A stretch of DNA of 64,000 nt from Agromyces mediolanus (GTDB lineage Bacteria > Actinomycetota > Actinomycetes > Actinomycetales > Microbacteriaceae), in NCBI RefSeq assembly GCF_023715325.1, contig NZ_JAMBNX010000001.1, forward strand, positions 496,001 through 560,000, written 5' to 3'. Position numbers and translations under genes: made by a program. Below the pieces are notes generated by a model. It did no database searches and was not told the DNA's origin. It was given only the letters and a program-made list of their open reading frames with translations. Positions within the stretch are counted from its first letter, which is position 1. Every line of letters starts with the position of its first letter. Below are positions 52,938 through 60,980 of this stretch, one piece after another.

Positions 52938-54437
52938 TCAGTCGTCGTCGCCGAGGCGTGAACGGATGCCCGCGTCGATGTCGGCGAACACCTCGAGCTC
53001 GTCGGCGGCGGTGTTCGCGGTCGTCGCGGTGTTCGCCGGGCGGGCCGCCGTCTCGGTGTCTGCGGCGAGAAGCTCGACCGGCTCGCCTTCGGGCTCGTCG
53101 AGGGCCGCCGAGGTGGTGAACTCGTAGGCCGTCAGCTCGCGGGGGCTCTCTTCGATGCCCTCGAGCGTGGCGAGCACCTTGGTCTCGTCGAGCGCCTTGA
53201 GCTTGCGCGCCGTGGGAAGCACCCTCGACTCGAGCGAGCCGACGAAGGTGTTGTAGTCCTTCACCGTGCGCTCGATGGTTCGACCGAGCTTCTCGATCTG
53301 CCCCGCGGTGGTGGCGAGGCGGCCGTACAGCTCGCGGCTGAGGTCGAAGAGCGTCTTCGCCTCCTTCGTGAGCACGTCTTGCTGCCAGCTGAACGCGACG
53401 GTCTTCAGCACCGACCAGAGCGTGACGGGGGAGGCGAGGGCGACCCGCTTCGAGAAAGCGAACTCGAGGAGCGAAGGGTCGGCCTCGAGCGCGCTCGAGA
53501 TGAGCGACTCGCTCGGGATGAACGCGATGACCATCTCGGGGGAGGCGCCGAGCCCCTCCCAGTAGGTCTTGCCGCCGAGTGCGATGATGTGGTCGCGCAC
53601 GGCCTTTACGTGGTTCTTCATGAGGCTCTCGCGGCGGCCGGCGTCGGCCCCCGTCGCGGTCGCCGGGATCTGGCTCGCCTCGAGGTAGGCGTTGAACGGC
53701 ACCTTGGCATCGACGGCGATGTGCTTGCCGCCCGGCAGGTGGATGACCATGTCGGGCCGGCCGGCACCGGCGTCGGTCGTGACCGAGTGCTGCGTGTCGA
53801 AGTCGACGCGCTCGATGAGGCCCGCTGCCTCGACCACGCTGCGCAGCTGGGTCTCGCCCCAGACCCCGCGCGTGCTGTTGGAGCGCAGCGCGGAGGCGAG
53901 GGACTCGGCCGTTGAACGGAGCCGCTCTTCGTTCTCGGCGGCGATCTTCAGCTGCTGGCTGAGCTCGCCGTGCTGCTGGTGGCGCTGCGTCTCGAGTGCA
54001 GTGACCTTGCTCTGCATCTCGGTGAGCGTCTGCTTGACGGGCGCGAGCGCCTGGAGCACTTTGCTGTCGGCGGCCTCGCGCTGCTCGCGTTCGCGCCGCT
54101 CGAGCTCGTGGCGCTCGACGATCTCGCGGTACTGCGCCCTGGCGCTGAGGATCTGCTCGCGGAGGCCCTCGGCGGTCGCCTCGATCGCGGAGAGCTCGGC
54201 GCGGAGCTCGGCCTGCGCGCGCTGCTCGTCGGCGAGCAGCCGGGCGCGCTCGGCCGCGTGCTCGGCCTGCACCGCGGCCAGCTGGGCCTCGTGGCGGGCG
54301 GCGACGAGCGCCGGGTCTTCGAGGGCGGGCGAGCCGTCGCTGGAGCCGGCCGCGCGCCGCGCCGCCACGAACCACGTGGCGAGCGCCCCGAGGGCGACGC
54401 CGACGACGAGGCCGATGATGAGCAGCAGGATCTCCAT
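52938..54437 (-). CDS. rmuC: DNA recombination protein RmuC
   Basis: 499 aa. An N-terminal membrane anchor (MEILLLIIGLVVGVALGALA), a long coiled coil (about residues 40-190), then the RmuC nuclease-like domain with RGVWGETQLRSVVEAAGL, DMVIHLPGGKHIAVDAKVPF and GLGASPEMVIAFIPSE. It limits sequence inversions between short repeats in E. coli. ATG at 54437. The tandem 16-bp repeats lie directly upstream. Confidence 0.94.
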   Translation of the reverse strand: MEILLLIIGLVVGVALGALATWFVAARRAAGSSDGSPALEDPALVAARHEAQLAAVQAEHAAERARLLADEQRAQAELRAELSAIEATAEGLREQILSARAQYREIVERHELERREREQREAADSKVLQALAPVKQTLTEMQSKVTALETQRHQQHGELSQQLKIAAENEERLRSTAESLASALRSNSTRGVWGETQLRSVVEAAGLIERVDFDTQHSVTTDAGAGRPDMVIHLPGGKHIAVDAKVPFNAYLEASQIPATATGADAGRRESLMKNHVKAVRDHIIALGGKTYWEGLGASPEMVIAFIPSESLISSALEADPSLLEFAFSKRVALASPVTLWSVLKTVAFSWQQDVLTKEAKTLFDLSRELYGRLATTAGQIEKLGRTIERTVKDYNTFVGSLESRVLPTARKLKALDETKVLATLEGIEESPRELTAYEFTTSAALDEPEGEPVELLAADTETAARPANTATTANTAADELEVFADIDAGIRSRLGDDD

Positions 54438-54471
54438 GTCGACAGTGTCGCAGCCACCGCCGACATCGTCG

Positions 54472-54545
54472 GCCAGGCGCCCGGCGAGCCAGGCGCCCGG
54501 CGAGCCAGGTGCCCGGCGAGCCAGGTGCCCGGCGAGCCAGGCGTC
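54472..54545. repeat. 16-bp tandem repeat, four copies plus a partial
   Basis: Unit GCCAGG(C/T)GCCCGGCGA starts at 54472, 54488, 54504 and 54520, with a degenerate fifth from 54536. The first two copies carry C and the next two T at position 7. The array sits between rmuC (start at 54437) and the exonuclease gene (stop at 54559). Confidence 0.92.
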
Positions 54546-54558
54546 GGCGGGCCCGGGA

Positions 54559-55176
54559 CTACTGCAGGGCCATCGGGCCGTGTGCCGCCTCGCGCGCCTT
54601 CGTGGCGCGGGCGCCGAGGGCGCCGATGCGGACGCCCGTCACCTGGGCGAGCCGCTCGAGGTCGTCGCTCTCGTGCCGCTTGGCGGCGTGCGCGATGATC
54701 GCGGCGCACGCCTCGGCATCGTCGAGGGCGTTGTGGTGCGAGAAGTCCTCGAAGCCCGCCGCCATCGCGGCGACCGGAAGCCGGTAGGAGTCGAGATGGT
54801 AGGTCTTGCGCGCCACCTGCAGGCTGCACAGGTAGCGGTGGTCGGGAACGGGCAGCTCGAGCACGGCGCAGCTCTTCTCGATCACGCCCATGTCGAAGCC
54901 CGCGTTGTGCGCGACCAGCCAGTCGGCGCCCGCGAACTCGCGGAACTCGGCGAGCCGGTCGCCCCAGCCCGGGGCGTCGGCCACCATCTCGGGGGTGATG
55001 CCGTGGATGCGCACGTTCCACTCGGCGAATTCGTCGTGCGGGAACGGCGGGCGCAGCAGCCAGTACTCGCGCTCGACGACCCGGCCGTCGCGGACCTTCA
55101 CCATTCCGACCGAACAGGCGGATGCGCCAGAGGAATTCGCGGTCTCGAAATCGATGGCGGTGAAATCCACTGACAT
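54559..55176 (-). CDS. DEDDh 3'-5' exonuclease (DnaQ-like)
   Basis: 205 aa. Exo I motif DFETAN (Asp, Glu), Exo II in VAHNAGFDMG (Asp), Exo III HNALDDAEA (His, Asp): the four acidic residues plus His of a DEDDh exonuclease. The C-terminal ~45 residues are extra and helical. It resembles the epsilon proofreading domain, but a stand-alone repair or RNA-trimming role is as likely. ATG at 55176. Confidence 0.92.
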   Translation of the reverse strand: MSVDFTAIDFETANSSGASACSVGMVKVRDGRVVEREYWLLRPPFPHDEFAEWNVRIHGITPEMVADAPGWGDRLAEFREFAGADWLVAHNAGFDMGVIEKSCAVLELPVPDHRYLCSLQVARKTYHLDSYRLPVAAMAAGFEDFSHHNALDDAEACAAIIAHAAKRHESDDLERLAQVTGVRIGALGARATKAREAAHGPMALQ

Positions 55177-55242
55177 GCGGGCATCGTCGCACGCGCCTCC
55201 GACGGTTGACGGATGCCTCGCCGCGGGCGTGGAATGGGAGAC

Positions 55243-55992
55243 ATGATTCCGGGGGACGCCGAGACGCAGCGGCAGGCGAGGTCGTTCGGCGACGCGGCAT
55301 CCGTCTACCAGGCCGCGAGGCCCGGATACCCGGCCGAGGCGGTCGCCTGGCTCATCGGCGACGCCGCTCGGGTGCTCGATCTCGGTGCCGGCACCGGCAA
55401 GCTCACCGAGGCGCTCGTCGCGCTCGACCGCGAGGTGATCGCGGTCGACCCGGTCGCGGAGATGCTCGAGGAGCTCGAGGTCGCAGTGCCGGGCGTGCCG
55501 CGCATCCTCGGCACGGCGGAGGACATCCCGCTCGAGGACCGTTCGGTCGACGCGGTCGTCGCCGGGCAGGCGTGGCACTGGTTCATCCCCTCGCGAGCCG
55601 TGCCCGAGATCGCCCGCGTGCTGCGCCCCGGCGGAGTCCTGGGCCTCGTCTGGAACAGCCGCGACACGAGCGTCGGCTGGCTGAAGGAGGCCGGCGAGAT
55701 CATGCACGAACGGCACGACGCGAGCGCGAGCTTCGAGCAGTACGTGCAGATCGGTCCGCCGTTCGGCCCGATCGAAGAGCACACCGTCGAGTGGACCGCG
55801 CGGATGACCCGGCAGCGCTTCCTCGACCTCGTGCGCTCCCGCTCCTACTTCATCACCTCGAGCCCCGGCGCCCAGCGGGACACGATCGCCCAGCTGGAAC
55901 GGCTGTTCGCGCGGCATCCCGACCTCGCCGGCCGTGACGAGCTCGAGGTGCCCTACCGCACCCGCTGCTTCCGCGCCCGGCTCGGCGACTGA
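55243..55992 (+). CDS. Class I SAM-dependent methyltransferase
   Basis: 249 aa. SFGDAASVYQAARPGYP opens the domain, the SAM-binding motif VLDLGAGTGKLTEAL is clear, followed by AVDPVAEML and GTAEDIPLEDRSVDAVV. Similar to UbiE/biotin-type or trans-aconitate-type methyltransferases; the substrate is unknown. ATG at 55243 is preceded by GGGAG at only 2 nt, so ATG 55234 is an alternative. Divergent from the exonuclease gene. Confidence 0.9.
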   Translation: MIPGDAETQRQARSFGDAASVYQAARPGYPAEAVAWLIGDAARVLDLGAGTGKLTEALVALDREVIAVDPVAEMLEELEVAVPGVPRILGTAEDIPLEDRSVDAVVAGQAWHWFIPSRAVPEIARVLRPGGVLGLVWNSRDTSVGWLKEAGEIMHERHDASASFEQYVQIGPPFGPIEEHTVEWTARMTRQRFLDLVRSRSYFITSSPGAQRDTIAQLERLFARHPDLAGRDELEVPYRTRCFRARLGD

Positions 55993-56046
55993 CGCGCAGC
56001 GCCGGGCCGGCACGGGCCCGCGCCGGGCGGGACGGCCCGGCACCGG

Positions 56047-56052
56047 TACGAT
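56047..56052 (+). promoter_or_regulatory. Leaderless-type -10 (TACGAT) for ychF
   Basis: TACGAT, 8 bp, then the GTG at 56061; no ribosome site between. Confidence 0.45.
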
Positions 56053-56060
56053 AGGGCCCC

Positions 56061-57134
56061 GTGGCTCTCACTATCGGCATCGTCGGCCTGCCCAACGTCG
56101 GCAAGTCCACCCTCTTCAACGCCCTCACCAAGAACCAGGTGCTCGCGGCGAACTACCCGTTCGCGACGATCGAGCCGAACGTGGGCGTCGTGAACCTGCC
56201 CGACCCGAGGCTCGAGACGCTCGCGGGCATCTTCGGCTCGGAGCGCATCCTGCCGGCCGCGGTGTCCTTCGTCGACATCGCCGGTATCGTGCGCGGGGCG
56301 AGCGAGGGCGAGGGCCTCGGCAACAAGTTCCTCGCGAACATCCGCGAGGCCGACGCGATCGCGCAGGTCGTCCGCGGCTTCACCGACGGCGAGGTCGTGC
56401 ACGTCGACGGCAAGGTCGACCCGAAGTCCGACATGGAGACGATCAACACCGAGCTGATCCTCGCCGACCTCGAGACCCTCGAGCGGGCCATCACCCGCTA
56501 CGAGAAGGAGGTCAAGGGCAAGAAGCTCGACCCCTCCGTGCTCGCGGCGGCCAAGGAGGCCCAGGAGGCGCTGCAGGCCGGCACCCCGCTCTCGGCGACG
56601 AAGATCGACCTCGAGCCCGTCAAGGAGCTCGGGCTGCTCACCGCGAAGCCCTTCATCTACGTCTTCAACGTCGACGAGGGCGTGCTGACGGATGCCGCGC
56701 GCAAGGCCGAACTCGCCGCGCTCGTCGCCCCGGCCGAGGCGGTCTTCCTCGACGCGAAGATCGAGTCCGAGCTCATCGACCTCGACCCCGAGGATGCGGC
56801 GGAGCTGCTCGCCTCGACCGGGCAGGAGGAGTCGGGCCTCGACCAGCTCGCCCGCGTCGGCTTCGACACCCTCGGCCTGCAGACCTACCTCACCGCGGGT
56901 CCCAAGGAGTCGCGGGCCTGGACCATCCGCAAGGGCTGGAAGGCGCCGCAGGCGGCGGGCGTCATCCACACCGACTTCGAGCGCGGCTTCATCAAGGCCG
57001 AGGTCATCTCCTTCGCCGACCTCGTCGACGCCGGCTCGGTCGCCGAGGCGCGCTCGCGCGGCAAGGCGCGCATGGAGGGCAAGGACTACGTCATGCAGGA
57101 CGGCGACGTCGTGGAGTTCCGCTTCAACGTGTGA
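56061..57134 (+). CDS. ychF: Redox-regulated ATPase YchF
   Basis: 357 aa Obg-family P-loop protein: G1 [29 protein letters not shown], the [20 protein letters not shown] switch II and the C-terminal TGS-like domain ending [14 protein letters not shown]. The G4 position reads FNVDEG (NxxE type), so ATP rather than GTP is preferred. It binds the ribosome in relatives. GTG at 56061, apparently leaderless. Confidence 0.96.
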   Translation: MALTIGIVGLPNVGKSTLFNALTKNQVLAANYPFATIEPNVGVVNLPDPRLETLAGIFGSERILPAAVSFVDIAGIVRGASEGEGLGNKFLANIREADAIAQVVRGFTDGEVVHVDGKVDPKSDMETINTELILADLETLERAITRYEKEVKGKKLDPSVLAAAKEAQEALQAGTPLSATKIDLEPVKELGLLTAKPFIYVFNVDEGVLTDAARKAELAALVAPAEAVFLDAKIESELIDLDPEDAAELLASTGQEESGLDQLARVGFDTLGLQTYLTAGPKESRAWTIRKGWKAPQAAGVIHTDFERGFIKAEVISFADLVDAGSVAEARSRGKARMEGKDYVMQDGDVVEFRFNV

Positions 57135-57170
57135 AACGGTGCGCCTCAGGGGTGCGTCGGGAGGGAGCGC

Positions 57171-57875
57171 ATGTACGAGGAGCGCCATCCCGAATCGCCC
57201 GTGGTCGAGTGCGTGTGGCAGGCGCGTGCGACGAAGGACGAGCGCTACCTGGTCGAGGCGGTCGAGTACTGGGACCTGTGGTTCGCGCGCGAGCAGGATG
57301 GATCGCTGCTCGCGGGGCTCTCGGGCCCGTCGCTCGGGCACCGCTGGATCCGCTCGACGATCGGTGAACATAGCTGGGGCGTGCAGTTGAAGGCGCACGT
57401 CGTCCTGCCCGGGGTGAGCAAGCAGCTGCTGCTCGGCGGGGAGCAGCAGCTCGTCGTCGAGGAGCGCCGGGTCGTCATCGCGCAGCACGCCGTGCCGTTC
57501 CCGGAGTTCGGGGACCTCGAGGCCTTCACCGATCGGCTGCTCGAGCTCGACGTGCTGCGCGGCGACGACGAGGTCCGGCGGATGCTCTCCGGCGATGATG
57601 CGGGCTACTCGGAGCGGCACCGGCAACGCCGCGTCCGGGCTGCGACGGGGCTCACGCGCAAGCAGATCGCACAGCTGGCCCGGGCGCGGGAGGCGTACGC
57701 CCTGCTGCTCCAGGGCGTGCCGCCGGTCGAATGCGCTGCCCGGTGCGGCTTCGCGGATCAGGCCCATCTCACCCGCTCGCTGCGGGTGTTCCACGGCCGG
57801 ACCCCGGCGCAGGTGCTCTCCGGACAAGGGTGGCGGAATCCTTCAATACCTCGACCCGGCGGGATGATGCACTGA
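57171..57875 (+). CDS. AraC family transcriptional regulator (short form)
   Basis: 234 aa. The N-terminal domain (about 1-120, starting ESPVVECVWQARAT) resembles the DUF6597-type sensor of this AraC group; the C-terminal helix-turn-helix includes VECAARCGFADQAHLTRSLRVFHGRTPAQVL. It starts 36 bp after ychF and runs toward the VOC gene 35 bp later, which is a likely target. ATG at 57171 with GGGAG upstream. Confidence 0.88.
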   Translation: MYEERHPESPVVECVWQARATKDERYLVEAVEYWDLWFAREQDGSLLAGLSGPSLGHRWIRSTIGEHSWGVQLKAHVVLPGVSKQLLLGGEQQLVVEERRVVIAQHAVPFPEFGDLEAFTDRLLELDVLRGDDEVRRMLSGDDAGYSERHRQRRVRAATGLTRKQIAQLARAREAYALLLQGVPPVECAARCGFADQAHLTRSLRVFHGRTPAQVLSGQGWRNPSIPRPGGMMH

Positions 57876-57910
57876 GGACATCGCATCCACCACCAGGACA
57901 GGAGCACACG

Positions 57911-58450
57911 ATGTCTGCACCCGCCGCCCCCGAGGGCTACGCCACCGTCAACCCCTTCATCATCACGACGGACGCCGACGAGCTGACCCGGTTCGTGATC
58001 GAGGTCTTCGGCGGCGAGGAGCGCGCCGAGGCCCGCACCATCGACGAGGACGGGCTGCTGCTGCAGGCCGAGGTCCGCGTCGGCACGACCACCGTCATGC
58101 TCGCCGAGCGCAAGCCGGACTGGCCGTTCACTCCGAGCCTGCTCCAGGTCTACGTCGACGACCTCGACGCGGTGCTCGAGCGCGCGCTCGAGCGCGGCGC
58201 GCGCCTCGTCACGAAACCGACCGACTTCTTCGGCACGCAGTTCGCCCGTGTGCAGGATGCGAGTGCGAACCTGTGGTGGATCTGGCAGCACGGCGACGCG
58301 GTCTGGGACGCGCAGGACGGTGAGGGCGAGTGGGGTGCCGAGGGCGTCGACGAGGGATGGGGCGAGGTCTCGCCCGAGCTCGCCTATATCCATGACACGC
58401 TGCTCGAGGCCATGACTTCCCTGAGAGACCCGAGGAGCTCCCGCCACTGA
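57911..58450 (+). CDS. VOC family protein (PhnB-like)
   Basis: 179 aa. GYATVNPFIITTDADELTRFVIEVFGGEE opens a PhnB-type VOC domain, with VGTTTVMLAERKPDWP and LLQVYVDDLDAVLERALERGARLV; an acidic tail, WDAQDGEGEWGAEG, follows. No reaction can be assigned. ATG at 57911. It is probably co-transcribed with the AraC gene just upstream. Confidence 0.88.
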   Translation: MSAPAAPEGYATVNPFIITTDADELTRFVIEVFGGEERAEARTIDEDGLLLQAEVRVGTTTVMLAERKPDWPFTPSLLQVYVDDLDAVLERALERGARLVTKPTDFFGTQFARVQDASANLWWIWQHGDAVWDAQDGEGEWGAEGVDEGWGEVSPELAYIHDTLLEAMTSLRDPRSSRH

Positions 58451-58559
58451 GGCTTCGAGGCGGTCGAGCTCGACCCGTCGTCCGACGCGTGCGACCACGG
58501 CACGGCCTTCCTGGTCCGGTTCGAGGCGGCGCTCGTGCGGCTGAGACCCGCTGCGAGTC

Positions 58560-58685
58560 TTACCGCAGCACGCGATACCGCAGGTGCGTCTCGCTCGCGT
58601 AGGCGGAGGTCTCGAGGCGTTCGAGCTCGATCCGCTGCCCGAGCCCCGCAAAGAGGGAGATGCCCTCGCCGAGCAGCACCGCCCG
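58560..58685 (-). pseudogene. C-terminal remnant of a dihydrofolate reductase family (RibD_C) protein
   Basis: Reading the minus strand from 58685 to the TAA at 58560-58562 gives about 41 residues containing LLGEGISLFAGLG and IELERLETS and ending HLRYRVLR, the usual C-terminus of RibD_C/DHFR-family proteins. An in-frame TAG at 58688-58686 and no family sequence further upstream show that the rest is lost. A weaker echo (RVELDRLEAS) lies at about 58450-58480 on the same strand. The 280-bp region has no other gene. Confidence 0.6.
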
Positions 58686-58730
58686 CTACGGAGCACGCTG
58701 AGCGTTCGCAGGCGAAACGCCCGCGCGAGC

Positions 58731-59720
58731 TCAGGCGTCCGCGGCTCGATCGGCCTCGCTCGGCAGCTCCTCGACCGGTACCACCACGACGTCCTGCACC
58801 TTCCAGTCGAGCCGGGCGATGCCTTCGGACGCCTCGGAGAGCGCCTCCGTGCGCACCTTCGCCCGGCGCGGCACGACGAACGCCTCGACGTGGAAGACCT
58901 GCCCCTCGTCGCGCAGCCGCACGCCGGCGTCCACCACCCAGGGCAGGCTTCGCAGGTATCCGGTGATCTCGCCGGCCAAGGGGTGCGGCTTCTTGTCGTC
59001 GTAGCTGCGGGCGCGTTGGTCCATCAGATCGATGACTGCGCCCTTGGTGTTGCGCACGCCGTCCCAGACGATGCCGATCGAGATGAAGAGTGCCGCCGCC
59101 CCGTCGAGCCACCAGATGCCGAGGCCGATGCCCAGTACGCCGACGATGGACGCCGCGTTCGTCTGCCAGTCGGCCTTCGCCATGTCGGCGTCGGCGTAGA
59201 GCAGCTTGTTGTGGAGCACCGGGGCGAGTTTCGCCTTCGCCGGGCCGTAGATGAACACCGGGCCGACGACCACGACCACCATCACGGCGATCATGAGCCA
59301 GCCGAGCCAGATCGTCTGGCCGAACAGCTGCACGGTGCCGATGGTGGGATGCTCGGCGGAGATGAGGGACAACGCGGCCTCGACGGCGAGGTTGAGGCCC
59401 ACCGCGAGCAGCGCGATGCCGGCGACGAGATGGCCCACGCCCATCGCGCGGTGCAGACCGTAGGGATGCTTCACGGTCGGCCGTCGCCGTACGAAGATGA
59501 CGGCGGTGAGGAAGGCGAGCTGGGGGAGCAGCGAGAGCATGTCCTCGATCCAGGCGGTGCGCATCGCCTGCGAGCCGCCCACCACGAACGCGACGACCGT
59601 GATCGTGATCGAGGTGTACACGATCGTGAACAGCTCCCAGTGGATCGCCTTCTTGAGGGCGATCCGCTGCTTCTCGGGCAGGTCGATGCGACCGAACTGC
59701 GCGCTGCTCGGCCGGGTCAT
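58731..59720 (-). CDS. Cation diffusion facilitator family transporter
   Basis: 329 aa. About five or six hydrophobic segments in residues 25-215, with the CDF elements IEDMLSLLPQLAFL, HPYGLHRAMGVGH and a second metal-site helix LLYADADMAKADWQTNAASI (Asp-rich, HxxxD-like with the His replaced). The C-terminal cytoplasmic domain (230-329) is ferredoxin-like. It probably exports Zn, Mn or Fe using H+. ATG at 59720 overlaps the upstream lipoprotein gene by 4 bp. Confidence 0.88.
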   Translation of the reverse strand: MTRPSSAQFGRIDLPEKQRIALKKAIHWELFTIVYTSITITVVAFVVGGSQAMRTAWIEDMLSLLPQLAFLTAVIFVRRRPTVKHPYGLHRAMGVGHLVAGIALLAVGLNLAVEAALSLISAEHPTIGTVQLFGQTIWLGWLMIAVMVVVVVGPVFIYGPAKAKLAPVLHNKLLYADADMAKADWQTNAASIVGVLGIGLGIWWLDGAAALFISIGIVWDGVRNTKGAVIDLMDQRARSYDDKKPHPLAGEITGYLRSLPWVVDAGVRLRDEGQVFHVEAFVVPRRAKVRTEALSEASEGIARLDWKVQDVVVVPVEELPSEADRAADA

Positions 59721-60229
59721 CCGCCGACCTCCTCGTCGAGATAGCGCTCCAGCGCCGAGAGGAAGGCGTTCTCGCCCATCGGCACGAGCAGCACGAGGTT
59801 GCGGCCGTCGGCATGCTCGATGTCGCGGTATCCCCGCGTGAGGCCGGCCTGCTCGATCCACGGGGTCTGGTCGGTGAAGCCGCCGATCACCAGGTCGAGC
59901 TCGCCCTGCTCCAGCGCGGCGACGAGCGTCTCCTCGCTGCCGACACGCCAGGTCGCTCGGGCATCGAGGGTGTCGGCGAAGCCGCGCACGAGCTCGGGGA
60001 GCGGGCCGTCGGGGCTCGGCCCGTCGGTCTCGACGAGGCCCGGCTCCTCGACGGCGCCGACGCGGAGCTCGCCGCCGCTGACCCGGTCGAGCGTGCCGTC
60101 CGGATCCCTCGGGATCTGCAGGCCGCACGCGGCGAGCGAGAGGGCGGCGAGGCAGGCGACGGCGCCCAGCAGGATCCGTCTGACCGCGCGGCCGCCGGAG
60201 ATCCGCACAGCGTTCACGGAGCTTCGCAC
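59717..60229 (-). CDS. Small lipoprotein with transporter substrate-binding-like domain
   Basis: About 170 aa. A signal peptide with lipobox LAAC (near residue 30), then GGELRVGAVEEPGLVE and LPELVRGFADTLDARATWRVGSEETLVAALEQGELDLVIGGFTD, which fits the first lobe of a family-3-type substrate-binding protein. The domain is short, so it may be a sensor rather than an ABC partner. The start is uncertain among GTG 60229, 60217 and 60208. It overlaps the CDF gene by 4 bp, an unusual pairing. Confidence 0.75.
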   Translation of the reverse strand: MRSSVNAVRISGGRAVRRILLGAVACLAALSLAACGLQIPRDPDGTLDRVSGGELRVGAVEEPGLVETDGPSPDGPLPELVRGFADTLDARATWRVGSEETLVAALEQGELDLVIGGFTDQTPWIEQAGLTRGYRDIEHADGRNLVLLVPMGENAFLSALERYLDEEVGG

Positions 60230-60305
60230 CCGCTCATCATGGCCGAGATGCGGCACCCGCCACAGCCGCTTGACGAGCCGGCCGGCGATCTGCCATAGGC
60301 GCGCA

Positions 60306-60914
60306 TCAGGCCTGCGACTCAGCCTCCCGCCGGAGGCGCTCGGCATGGGCGCGCACGCGGTTGCGGTTGCCGCAGTCCGCCGAGCTGCACCAGCGGCGGT
60401 TGTGCTGGCGGGAGGTGTCGAGGAACACCCAACCGCAGTGCCGATCCTCGCAGCGGTGGAAGCCGGAGAGCGCGGGGGAGGCGAAGAGCCGCGCGAACTC
60501 CAGGGTGAGCAGGTGCCGGGGAGTGTCGAGGCCGAGGGCGCGCGGATGCCACGCCCAGACGCCGTGCACGCTTCGCTCGAGGTGGCTGGCCGCGTGCGCC
60601 ACGGGGAGCTCGCGCTCGAGCACCGCGGGCGACGCCGTGTCGCCGGTGAGCGCGGCGTAGCTGTCGTCGCGGAGCGCCAGGATCCGCGCGTGTTCAGTGG
60701 CCGCCGCCGATGGGTCGGCTTCGGCGAGTTCGGCGAGGCGATCGGCGTGCGCCGGGGACAGCAGCTCGACCCGCTCGAGCCAGGCGAGCACGTGGGCGAA
60801 GCTGCGCAGGCGCTCGCTGCGACGGTCGGGGTCGAGCCGCCAGTCGACCGTGTTGCAGAGGTCGAGCGCGAGGTCGCCGCCGAGTCGGGAGACGGTGAGC
60901 TCCGGCATCCGCAT
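60306..60914 (-). CDS. CGNR zinc-finger / ABATE domain transcriptional regulator
   Basis: 202 aa. The N-terminal ABATE domain begins LGGDLALDLCNTVDWR; the C-terminal zinc finger has four Cys in HRCEDRHCGWVFLDTS and WCSSADCGNRNRVRAH, including the CGNR motif. It likely binds DNA and controls the divergent MFS exporter. The 66-bp intergenic region contains the palindrome ATGATCAT (60951-60958). ATG at 60914. Confidence 0.92.
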   Translation of the reverse strand: MRMPELTVSRLGGDLALDLCNTVDWRLDPDRRSERLRSFAHVLAWLERVELLSPAHADRLAELAEADPSAAATEHARILALRDDSYAALTGDTASPAVLERELPVAHAASHLERSVHGVWAWHPRALGLDTPRHLLTLEFARLFASPALSGFHRCEDRHCGWVFLDTSRQHNRRWCSSADCGNRNRVRAHAERLRREAESQA

Positions 60915-60980
60915 CGCGCCCCCCTCTCGCGGTCTGCTACCTTCCTGCTAATGATCATAACCGTGATAGGGAATTAGCGG

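Noticed and set aside
54472-54545. CRISPR-like array from the 16-bp repeats
   Set aside because: No spacers; it is a simple tandem repeat.
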